From Zygnema cylindricum (taxonomy: Eukaryota; Streptophyta; Zygnematophyceae; Zygnematales; Zygnemataceae), in the NCBI GenBank assembly GCA_037447655.1, contig JBBHKE010000771.1:242900-306899 (forward strand): 64,000 bases of DNA. The letters run 5' to 3'. Made by a program: the position numbers and the translations under genes. The stretch's first letter is position 1, and the number at the start of each line of letters is the position of its first letter. Below the pieces are notes generated by a model. The model was not told the DNA's origin and made no database searches. It was given only the letters and a program-made list of their open reading frames with translations. Shown here one piece after another: positions 1 through 20,008 of this stretch.

Positions 1-3000
1 ACTTACAGTAATAAGCTCCAAAGCTGATCTGTGAAACTCCGCGGGCCATTTCTCAACTCCTGAAGCTGCCCCACATGTGACTTGGGCTGCGTCCCGATTT
101 GCATCGCGAAGCAATTCAGAAAGTGTTCGTCCAACCTGCAGTGGAAATTTCAACAACAATAGTACAAATTTTGAAGATAATGGTATGCAAGTTTTGAACA
201 CGAATTAGTGCCATACCAGTATCGCCACTCATCTAACTTGTGCCCTTACAGACTTGAGCGCTCTATATCTCTGCATGGAGTGTAGACACAGGTGTACATA
301 AAAAAGTGACTCCCATGACTCAAAAATCACAAGATATTTGTTTTTAACCCTCCCAATAAAATCGAATGCATAGCTAAAAAAGCAGATGATGTTAAAATAT
401 AGTAGAGGTCTCAAACATGAAATTTTAAGTGTGTGCGACTCTCCGGCAGCATTTAAAGAAAAAAACAGTTTTCCAAGATACACACCTGCAACTTGGTAAG
501 GATGTGTGAAATTGCCGGATCTCGAGCCAATCCAAGTAGCACTCGACAGGCGAGGGCTCGAATACAGTCGCTAGAGGCAGGAGGCAAAAGTGTCCGTGTT
601 CCCAGCAACTGAATCAGGACTTTAATCCCATTACTAGCTCGAATTGCATCCCTAGCGAGCCGATAATTCTGTTCCATATATGCCGCGACAGCAGGTCCTC
701 CTCCACCTGCTCCAAGAGAGATGCGTCGGTCTCCTGCTGCAATCCTTTCTGCATTTTGTCCTGCATTAATGATTCCTCCATCTGGTCGAGGTGGTTCTTT
801 TCCACTCTTCTCAGAAGCCTCCGCTGCAACATTAGGTGTTTGAAACGTCGGAGCTCCAGTTGCATTGGGACCTCCACTTGGAGTCGAACGAGAACAGAGA
901 GAAGGAGGTGGGCAAACAAGATTGGAAAGCACAAGAAGTGCAGTTTGCATCACCTGGTACAACATTACAACAGAATTAAAAGCTTAAGCAACTAAAATCA
1001 GAAGAAGAAAGATCCACAATGAAAAACCCATGTTCTGGCAAACATATCAGATGACAAAAGACTGTATCCAGAACCAGAAATTGCTATTAGTGCAGAAAGC
1101 TTACCTCAGGGTCTGCGAAAGGGGAATCACTCGCTGCGTCTAAAATAGCCGCCATCCCCGACCGTTCATTGGACAGCTGTGCAGTAACAACTGCCCGGTG
1201 AGTGAAGGGTATAAGAGTTGCTACCTGAAGAACTCCCAGAGCATATCCAGAAAGTTCTCCATAGGCACGATCGCCAGGTGGTACCTGGTGCCATCGAGAC
1301 CAAAAAATCAATAAGAAAGAAGATAATCAACTGGGTAAAACGATTCAAACACATCTTTGGATAAATTATTATGAATACAAGAGTGGACAAGTAAATTACA
1401 ACAGCCTTGTCTAAAAGCGAATCAAATAACTTGGCAAAAAGAATAAACCATGTGGTAAACGACCCCCAGAACTTCCGTAGAAGACACTTCACCATGTCAG
1501 CAACTGCAATTAGCATGTTTTTCTCTGCATTGATATCCGTGTGATCAATCAACAGCTCAGTAATAAGCAGAACTACAATACAATCATTGTAATGGTCGAT
1601 TTCCTTGAATATTAAAATGAACACTAGGCTAAGCTCCAACGTTTGAATTCTTACTGATTGAAAAATCCTGGACAACAACTGAGGCAACATGCAGACAGCA
1701 TTCACCAGAGTCTTTCCAAGACTTCTATGAAACTGAAAAGCGAGGAAAGGAGAAAGCATAATAATGTCACAACTACACCAGTCCTGACTGCAATCCAATA
1801 TTTAAACCTCTATGAAAAAGGAAAGTGAAGAAAGGAGAAAGCATATTGTTGTCACAGCTACACCAGTTGTTGTGACCTGAGTGAGCCCCAAGAACATGAG
1901 AGTGAAGAAAGAAAAAAGCATAATTACCTGAGTGAGCTCCAACAACAGAGGAATGCCCGCGGCTTCGTGCAAACGTTCTAATGCCGGCCATCGAGCTCGC
2001 ACCAGCGCTTGTCCCAACCTTCTGTCCTTCTGTAACTGAGCCACAGCATTCTCCACTGCTTCCCCACTACTATCCACCGGACGTGTTCCAGAAAAAGCCG
2101 AGCCTCTCCGATCTCCTCCTCCTCCTCCTCCTCCTCTATTTGCAGATCCTTTCGCAGGTCGCAGCGTGTCGAGCAACAACATGAGATGTGTCCTCAAGTA
2201 CTGTCGAAGAGCCACACAGGCATGGTGGGCAACCTGTCTTCCTGCTGAAGTCAGAACCTCTCCCGCCATTCTCTCGTTGTACGAACCTACACGGTGTAGC
2301 ATAAAAGATTCTGTATTTGATTGAGATAAACCTGGAGGTAAGACTCCAGGCACAGAGGCCAAGCTACCACCAGCTCTCAGCCGAGCCGCAGCCCGGAGTA
2401 CTTCCAGTAGCCTTTCAAGACCTCCCTGTGCATCAAATTCCTCCAAAACACTCGGAAAAACAAAGGAAGCCCCGAAAAACAGAGCAGCGTGCTTGCGAGC
2501 TGTGTCATGAGAAGTTCCTAGTAGTTGCAACGCCAGAGCTACAACTTCTTTCAGAGTGCCAGGCGGCAATGCACACACACGATCCATCACTCCCTGCCAA
2601 AGACAAAGGAAGAACACAATTTCCATATTGAATGCAAATAGCGACAGGGCATAGCCATCACTTGGCTTCGTTTGGATCCTTAGGTGAACCAAAAGTCGAA
2701 TAGCTCATAACTGCTCCCCATCAAGAAGGCAAAATAAATAGAAGCCTTTCACGAACTACAGCTATACCAAGCGCTGGGTCAGAGACCAAGCCTCACCTAA
2801 AAAAGGAAAATATCCACACAACCAAACTATATCAAAACCCAACTCACGTTCAATGCCAGCATCACACTGCTGCTTTCAGTTGACATCCACAGTGCTTCCT
2901 ATGAGCTGTAGGTTCATACCTACCTAGGATGACACCACTACCCTTCACGTGATTAACGCAGAACAAAGAAAAACACAAGCATAACTCAGTCACCTGGAGA

Positions 3001-6000
3001 GACGCCAGTGCGAAGAGACAAACTGACAAACCGGTCCAGGAATGCGGCACTCGCGGCACTTCAAGTAAAAGTTGGACTCCTCCACGGTCCACAAACAATG
3101 CTGCAAATTTCCGATGTGCTGCAAGTGCACAAACAAGCTTGAGCACTTCAGCAAGTAAAACTATGTCCATCCTCTTTAACAGGGCTAAGCACACATCCAC
3201 TCCCCTCTCCTGCAAGACAGGGCCAAGGACCTCCAAGTATTCTCCCAGCTGGGCCAAACATTGAACACAATATAGTTCCCTCAACGCCAAAATGGTCTCT
3301 GGTTCCATCCCCCAAATAAGTTTCCCATCTCCATCGTCAGCTTTGTTTTCCGAGGGTTTTTCAAAATCCTCCTTTATATCCTTTGTGGCCCCTTCCCTGC
3401 ACATCAACAATGGCCAGATGAAGGAACATCAGTCCGCATATTTCATGCTCCAGGTTCCAAAATTGGCTTGCATGTGAGGGTAAGTTGCACACAGAACGAC
3501 ATATGACATTCACAGAACCGCCACGTGCTCAATTCACACACAATTCTTTAGCTTGTCCATGACGAAGACGATAGCATAACAATCCTGCTCCGGATTAAAT
3601 GTGATTCAAGGCTGACAGGACCTTTGAACACTCACATCTTGGCTTTGTTAGCGATGACCACTTCAGCTGCACTGGCCACAGCCTCCGCTGCTGCAGAAGC
3701 TGCTGCTAATATTTCCTCCGAGGATTTCGAAGCTGCGAGAGCCTGCAGTAAAGTTAACAGACATCCCACATCAGCTCAAACATTAACTGCTATCGCAAAG
3801 AGGCAAAAGGATAGGCCATTACATTAGTAAGACTTGGCACAAAACATATTTACTAGCTGTTCTAGTCATATATCAAACTGCGGAACTGCAGAAACAACAA
3901 GATAACTTTTTAGATTAAGTCCCTTTTCTACAACCTGGATGATCCATACACTAAAGCTCTGGATTTGTTTGAAGAATTATGAGGATGAATAGTGTTGGTC
4001 TAGAAGCTCCATAAACCTTAATCTAGGAATGACGCACACTTTATGAAATAGCTCATGAAAACAGAGCTCTAATTCAAAAAAAAATAAAAAAAATCAACCG
4101 CGCATTTCGTTCACTTTAAGAAACCTATGGTAGAAAACCACCAAGTGCTTTTCACATACTTCAGATGCCGCAGTTCGAACAGAGTCTGCTGCAGCTTCTG
4201 CAGCAGCCTCAACCACATTAACTGGAGCTTCTGCAAATCGAGCCTCTGCCTGGGCTGCGCTCATGGCCATTCTCACAAGTCCCGAAATGTCTACAGGACC
4301 CACCATCTCCTTAACCAGTTCAGTGCCCTTTTCCAAACCACTAGCCTTAGCTAATCCCTCTTCTTGATAAGTGGAATCAGCAGGACCATCTGATTTTCCA
4401 ACTGCCTCAACAGCTGAACTTTCCCCCAGCCCACCTCCACTGCCCACACCATTACGCCAGTCCCTTACAGTTCCCACCCGTCTATCTTGGGTTCGGCGCC
4501 TCCCTCGGTGTCTTTCTGACAGGCCTCCTATAGGACTTCCTGGTCCTTCCCTTGGCCTACCCTGCCGCCATCTGCTTGCCCCAACACTTCCTCTCAATTC
4601 CGCATCACTCGTCTCCATTGTGGAACTTTCCGTAGCCTCCCTCTCAAGATCACCACCAGCTGAGTCATCATCCTCCACTCGGGTTTTACTCTTTAGTGCT
4701 TGAGCAATCGATGATCCTTCCGCAATAATATCTACTCCATCACAAACAATCACGTCTGAACTTTGAATGGGTGAAAGCAACACTGACGGAGTTCCTGGTG
4801 CACTCATCCTGGCTACTCCCAACTCTAATTGTTGGGCATCTTGATGACCCTGTCTTCGATTTCGAGAGAGGTCTACCGGAGTTCCCTGTGAATCCCCTCC
4901 TGACGGACCGAATGTAGCACCAACAGTCGAAACAAAGTTTCCTGCCATAGGTGATGCCTCAGTTGATGGCAGTCCAAGAGTACGAAATCGAAGAAACCGA
5001 ATGAGTTGGGTTACCAGTCCGGCTCGAACAACATCGTCGACAACATCTTCCCTGCAAATCAGACGCCATTTCCCCAAAATTACGTAAACAATTGAATCAT
5101 ACTAGAGAGGCTCTGTGACGACTCCAGCAGAAAAATAGAATTTAACTTGAGCTGCTAACCAGCCTTTGCAGGCTACGGGTAGTTCTTGAGACTCAAATAC
5201 AGCTGAAGCTTTCTTACAACCTCGTAGCACTATCACAATAACATCAGTCCTCCTCTATCTACCATCTCTCTTCAGTCTTCTAGCTCATCTATTGCTTTAG
5301 TCTAACCTTCCCCATTTTGACCCCAGCAAATTGACTTGTCAGCCAATAAGAACAAAAAGTTACCCTTGAAGTGCAACTGCCAACAGGCCAGTGGCATAAG
5401 TTCTTAGCATTTCACGCTCCATATGGTCCCTTTGCGACTGAGATGAAGGCCCACTAGTTAAAGTCGGTGGAGAAGCTTCCTCTGAAACCCATTCTTTAAT
5501 CTTTGTAAAAACCTCCTCTTCAAGGTCGTTGCGAAACTGTCAAAAGACAAGGTGTAATTGGTTCCCATCAGATGTGTACCTTCTTGCCACAGTTACATAC
5601 ATGTGATACTTCAAAAAACCAAGCAGTAAAAAGTCTGGCAAATCCCCCGTAACCTAACATGTGTTACCGCGGTTCTTTCACTGATTCGGGACAAGAAGCT
5701 TGTTTCTCACCAGCCAACATGAAACACAAGCAAGAAGTAGGCGAGCTGCAGCAGCCCGAATGGAAATAGAATGGCCTGGGTCCAAAAGAAGACGTGAGCT
5801 TACGAGCTCATAGAAGTCATCATTGTCCTGCATCCCATAATCTAGGGCTTCACGTATGAGCCAAACAAAAAAACCAAGTCGTCATCAATTCTCTCAAATG
5901 CTGGCTGGTATGGACTCTCATTTCGCAGTGGAGGAGAGAAAAACCTTCACGAAAGCTTCAATTAATTACTGTACAATTTACAACTCCAACAAACTGTTAA

Positions 6001-6822
6001 TACCATCGGCAATCCATTTTTGTGTCCTCTGAAAGGGAACCAAATACATTGACTAGAGGTTCAGCTGGAAGGAAGAGGGGGACAGGAGCTTTGAGACTGC
6101 GGAATATGAATTACCCTTAGAGCATTGACAAGGCGGCCTATAGGGTACGAGGATCGCGTGTTGCTGTACGAAAAACCCACTTGTCGCTGGTACCTGTCCA
6201 CAAAATCAAGGCTTTTTTTAACCTAAAATACTTCACTTATGAGAAATTACAGGAGCTGACATGCCTTTCTCATACGAGCCTGTAGCAATTTTTAATGCCG
6301 CATTCAAGCAATTTGGATAGCATAGGCTTACAGTGTCATACATTTACTAAAGGACGCAAATCTAACCTAAATCACGTTTCTTGTCTTCTGCCAACAATTC
6401 CTTTAAGTAATATTCCTAATGCTCGATAAGAGAGACAGAAAATCCATGAGTGCCCAGCCCTTTGCAAGCCATATTGCATTGGAATTCGTCAGTTATCTCT
6501 TCCTAGTTTCTACTTCCATCTTCCTTCTCCCTTCTCATAATTCATCACCTCCTCTCCTATCATGATTCCTCACATCCTCTCCTCGCATGACTCCTCACCT
6601 CCTCTCCTCTTCCTCCAGAATGTCAGCCAACCGATGCAGCAAATACGGTTCAGGCAAAACGGCTGACGACGTGATGGCCGACATGAGCTCCCTCGCCTGC
6701 GACAAAGACTGGTCACTGTTACCGCGAGAAGGAGAACCTTCCGCGGCCATGGCTGCCGTGGAATCTGGACCAGGCGTCCTGGGAGATGTTTCCGCCATGG
6801 CTGCAGATCCAGAGTCGGCCAT
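1..6822 (-). CDS. DCAF1: DDB1-CUL4-associated factor 1 (DCAF1), N-terminal part, cut by window edge
   Basis: DCAF1 is the substrate receptor of nuclear CUL4-DDB1 ubiquitin ligases. Eleven exons read in frame on the minus strand: 6599-6822, 6115-6193, 5711-5827, 5364-5536, 4160-5051, 3636-3742, 2994-3396, 1928-2593, 1105-1284, 486-953 and 7-135, giving 1146 codons; the donor of the last lies at 1-6, so the WD40 C-terminus is outside the window. All phases agree. Recognisable plant DCAF1 blocks in order: RSSYPIGRLVNALR (about residues 88-101), AAAARLLLACVSCW (about 126-139), the ARM-like YCVQCLAQLGEYLEVLGP, CALAAHRKFAALFVDRGG and SLQGVMDRVCALPPG, QLQKDRRLGQALV, SNLVCPPPSL, DRRISLGAGG and IRALACRVLLGLARDP. 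Start chosen at 6822 (MADSGSAAMAE) because it opens the frame of exon 1. The 892-nt exon 5 codes for a low-complexity, Arg/Gly/Ser-rich insert that is probably disordered. Confidence 0.95.
1285..1927 (-). repeat. DCAF1 intron 8 with tandem copies that include a decoy splice donor
   Basis: Between 1735 and 1945 a unit of variable length (about 50-95 bp; AAAGGAGAAAGCATA, TGTCACAACTACACCAG, CCTGAGTGAGC) occurs two to three times. One copy (around 1876-1892) repeats the end of exon 8 and its donor: the true junction reads CTCACTCAG/gtaatt, the extra copy CTCACTCAG/gtcaca. This looks like a local tandem duplication that reached into the exon edge. Confidence 0.6.
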
Positions 6823-8789
6823 GGAGAACTTGCTGGCAGCTGATTCGAGCAGATTTGCACCGGAATTTTTGAAAAGTCTATGGGATGTGTGAGGCTATGG
6901 CGGAAGCAACATGTTGCGAGAGTTTGTCTCTCGCAAAGAAGAGTGTTACGGGACTTTTGCTGATTCTAGAGTGCCCTTCAAGAGTGACACGTGGAGAAAC
7001 GCACGAAAACAAGGATGTTCTCTAGCGCTTTCTTCCACAGCGTGTGACGTAGCGAGACGTGTCACGAATTCGAGATCATGACGTGACATAGCAGTAACGT
7101 GACGTCTCCTATTTGCGAAATGATTAAAAATCAATAGTACCGTAAAGTGCGAATCGTGTGCCAAGTCTATATCTGGTAGATACGTATTCTAGGCGTACTA
7201 TACAGGATTTCTGAGTATTATACGTTGGTATTAAATCGTATGGCTGTTACGTGTCTTTCGCACATTAAAACTATGCAAAAATCAAATGATCAGAAAATCA
7301 CGCTTTTGGATGCTTTCCACCGACACTGCGCCGAAAGTCGGAATGGGAGGGCCCTTTCCTAAAGTGTAGAACTGTAGATCGCCAAAGGAGGAAGAAGTAC
7401 AAAATCGTACAGTAATGTATAATGAACTTTACCGTACAAGTTGGGCTTTACAGGACGGATTGGTTGCTTTGACGGCGACGGGCCAAATCCCAGGAAAAAA
7501 AGAAAAAAAATGTGAGGTTGCTTCATGCCGATATGGCTACCGGTACGTCCCATCATCGTCAAGGTTTCAAGACTGGTCGACAAGATGACAGAAGTAAAAC
7601 GGGGATCACAGCGATGATTTTTCTCATAGATGAAATTAGATAAAGACTAAAATGTGCTACTGTGGGAGTTACATAGCCCAAATTATAGCTGCGGAAAACA
7701 TCTGAAATACAGGTGCTGAATATTTGTTAACCTAAAAAAGTAAATGTCCATGCAAACAGTTAAAGGGTGTGTCATGAAAGAAAACATTATGTCTACTTTA
7801 TGCACGAACTGGCATAATCCTTGGTTTTTGGTTGAACATTTGGCTAATGGTTGTGATTGCTCATAAAATTGTGAATCAGGACAAAGCTTACAATTATGGC
7901 TACTTGACAAAGTCGTGGATTTTGGTATTATTTGTAAACCCACTAATAGTCGAATGCTTCATTGTTTTTTTGCACCTCAATACGAGTTTGAGGTAACATA
8001 AGGTTGCCTGTGTCATACTTGTTTGTCACCGTGATTACAGATGTATATAGATTCATGCGTGTTTAAGAGATTTTGGTTGTGTTTTAGTATGATTTTTGAT
8101 GGTGTGCACATATTGTATGTTCTATTGGTTATTAACGTGTACAACAGTGGGTAGTTGTGATTAACCATCGGTAGACACATTCAAATTGTATTACCTTTCA
8201 AGCATTCATATAGATGATAGACGCAGTCGGTTTCTCGTTTCAGCTGGGAGACAATGGACACACCGACATATCCAATTGATTATGTTTAGACAAAACACAT
8301 TGGACAAGTTCACTAACATTGAGAAGTCAAGCTCCCGTGTAATGCTTTGACTCATCCATAACATGGACCAGACGAGAAATCACAATTTTTCGTGGGCCAC
8401 TCCAGTTCCTGGTATAGCACCGTCAAATAAAATATGTTTGAAGGTAATAAACAAATATAGAGCTATATTGAAAGCACGGCAACATGACACTGAAAAAATA
8501 CATTTCCTTAATTTCTTTGAAGACATATTACACTGCCTGCATTCCCTTCGAATTACAGGAATATTAAAACCTGAATTGCTCTCAAAAAAAATAAACCTTA
8601 GTAGTACTACCAAACGAACTTCTTGTAACAATTGTGAGAGTAGATGACGAATCTCCTGTGCGGTGGCTGACCAAGGATGATCCTCACATTACCAAACTCC
8701 CTAAGTTGCCGGCCAATAAATTGCAGAGGTTCAGCGCATGTTTTGTTCAAATCAATTTAACGTTATAGACTGTAATGACTAAAGCTGAT
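6823..8789. other. Intergenic region: DCAF1 promoter side and phosphoglucomutase 3' side
   Basis: The 2 kb separates two genes transcribed in the same direction. No exon-like homology was seen; small open frames here lack family resemblance. The first 350 bp upstream of the DCAF1 start is rich in ACGT cores. No clear AATAAA signal for phosphoglucomutase was found on the minus strand close to its stop. Confidence 0.5.
6988..7112 (-). promoter_or_regulatory. Cluster of ACGT-core boxes upstream of DCAF1
   Basis: A G-box CACGTG lies at 6988-6993, about 170 bp upstream of the DCAF1 start, followed within 120 bp by several further ACGT cores (GACGTAG, GACGTGTCACG, GACGTGACA, AACGTGACGTC). In plants such cores bind bZIP and bHLH factors; occupancy here is inferred only from sequence and density. 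Confidence 0.35.
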
Positions 8790-18002
<9,213 letters not shown>

Positions 18003-19666
18003 GGTTACAGAAGACGGACGACAAAGAGGAAGGAGTAACGATTAAAGAAGGCAGCTGCAGCCACGTGTCGAACGCAAATAGCAAGCCAAATGACTTTTCC
18101 TGTTGAAAGAGAATGCCGTATAGCAGGATAGGAGCGTGACATGGTGTAACCATAGGTTGCACTGTGGAAGTGTGGATGCCACAGAGCGCGTGACGTGACA
18201 AAATATTCCAGAATCCAGATGGACGGATTAACTGTAGCGTGCGGCACGTGGCAAACATTGGATAGACAATCTGTGGTGACGGATCAGCTATTGCTCGCTG
18301 GCTTGGGAGAGCAGGGATCTTTTCTGAAGTACACTTTTGTACCGTATACGTGGCATTGCTTGAGAAAATAGAAGCCACTATTTGTCTGGATGTGTCCATG
18401 TCATTACAGACAGCGCTTTTCACTTTTCCGTGTTAGAGGTGCGCAGTGTGAACGATTTCAAAAACCAGATTTGGAACTGCGGTTCCGTTCAGCCGTTCGA
18501 TGATTCCTTTGCGGCTTGTGCTACGCGGGGATCGGGCCAGCCATTCACAGGGCGCCAGGAAGCACGAATCTGGGAGCTCCCGTGCACCTCTGAAGTAGCA
18601 ATCTGTCGGCAGAGGGGAACGTTTGGATAAAACCGTGAAAACACCAGCATTTATTGACGTTACACCGGTTTTACTTGTGTATCCGCGGTTTTTCAAAGCC
18701 GATTTCGAGGAGTGAGTTGTGACCGACCGATCGTTGATTGGAAATGGAGTAATGTCTTCTTTACGAGGCGAAAATCTTCTGTCAAACTAGGGGGTATTCA
18801 TACCGGCAGCAAAAAAACGTTTGCATAAGATAATATAATGTTACCCTATATTTGGATAACTCGGATAGAAATTGGGTGACATTGGGTAACGTTACATAAA
18901 CCAGGTGAGATAAAATAGTGAACTCACCCCTACCCCAAACTTAAAAAAAAAAACTTGACTCTTTACTGAACATATGTGAAATTCACTCTCCATGTTTCCC
19001 AAGCCCCGTTTCACTTATAATTCTCGTTCGTCTTGACATTGCCCATAAAACGAAAAAAACCGACGGCCAGTCGGACTTGTTAAAAAGAAGCCTCTGTTTT
19101 TACCCTCCTCAATGTTTCAAATTTACAAGAAAAATAATTACAAAAAATGAAAGAAAAAATGACAGTCATCATTGTGCTCAACGTTGTGAATTTACTTCGT
19201 ACATAAACATTTATGACCATGAAGTGTCAATTACAGTTGACTTACACCAAATCGAGTTGTGGCAACATTCAGTTTTTTCAATTTCAGTTTTTTGGCACGA
19301 TTAATTTGCAAGGTTAAAATTGCACGTTGATTGTAACCGGTGCATACATTTGAAATAAAAATGTTGAATTTTGAAACAAAAAGGCTGTATTTACTCGTCA
19401 CCAGATCTCTGATTCTACGAATAACTTAGGCCATTATCTCCTTTTCCTTAAAAACGTCAAATGGCATATACAATGATCAATTAGCTGGAAATCATGCCTT
19501 GGGTTTCCTTCAAGAAAACCATTAATCAAAACCTCAATTCATCGCGATGTATAATGTGAGAGGAATCGGCACCGATTATTGATAAGTGTTGTTAAATCTT
19601 CTGTCGGATCTCTCTCATCAGTTCGGTTCAAGTTCCGGTTTTATAAAATAAAGTGAAGGATGCCCC
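18003..19666. other. Intergenic region: PGM promoter side and 3' side of the NifU-like gene
   Basis: No coding homology seen. An open minus-strand frame (17941-18423) overlaps PGM exon 1 in another frame and has no family resemblance. The part from about 18,750 to 19,660 is AT-rich and featureless apart from short A-runs. Confidence 0.45.
18062..18250 (-). promoter_or_regulatory. Two G-boxes upstream of PGM
   Basis: CACGTG occurs at 18062-18067 and 18245-18250, 60 and 243 bp upstream of the PGM start. G-boxes in plants are typical targets of bZIP/bHLH factors in light, ABA and sugar responses; the nearer one may lie in the 5' UTR. Function is inferred. Confidence 0.4.
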
Positions 19667-19953
19667 TTAAAAGTTACTGGCACTGTCGTCCAGTTGAGAA
19701 ACATCCTCGATTTCAACTTCTAAAATTTCCTGCAATTAAAAAAAAAAGAGTGAGTCAGTTAGACCATTCTAGAATACTGTCCGATAAAAGGAAAAAAACT
19801 TACAAATGCAACAGACAAAACCCCACTCTACAGCTCACCACCGATAGGGTGGTTTTTTCTACTCAGTTGATCAAACTGATGCTAATCAAAACATTTTCTA
19901 AAAATGAGTAAATGGCACAAGTATAATTTTATATGCTAATAAATGTAAAACGG

Positions 19954-20008
<55 letters not shown>

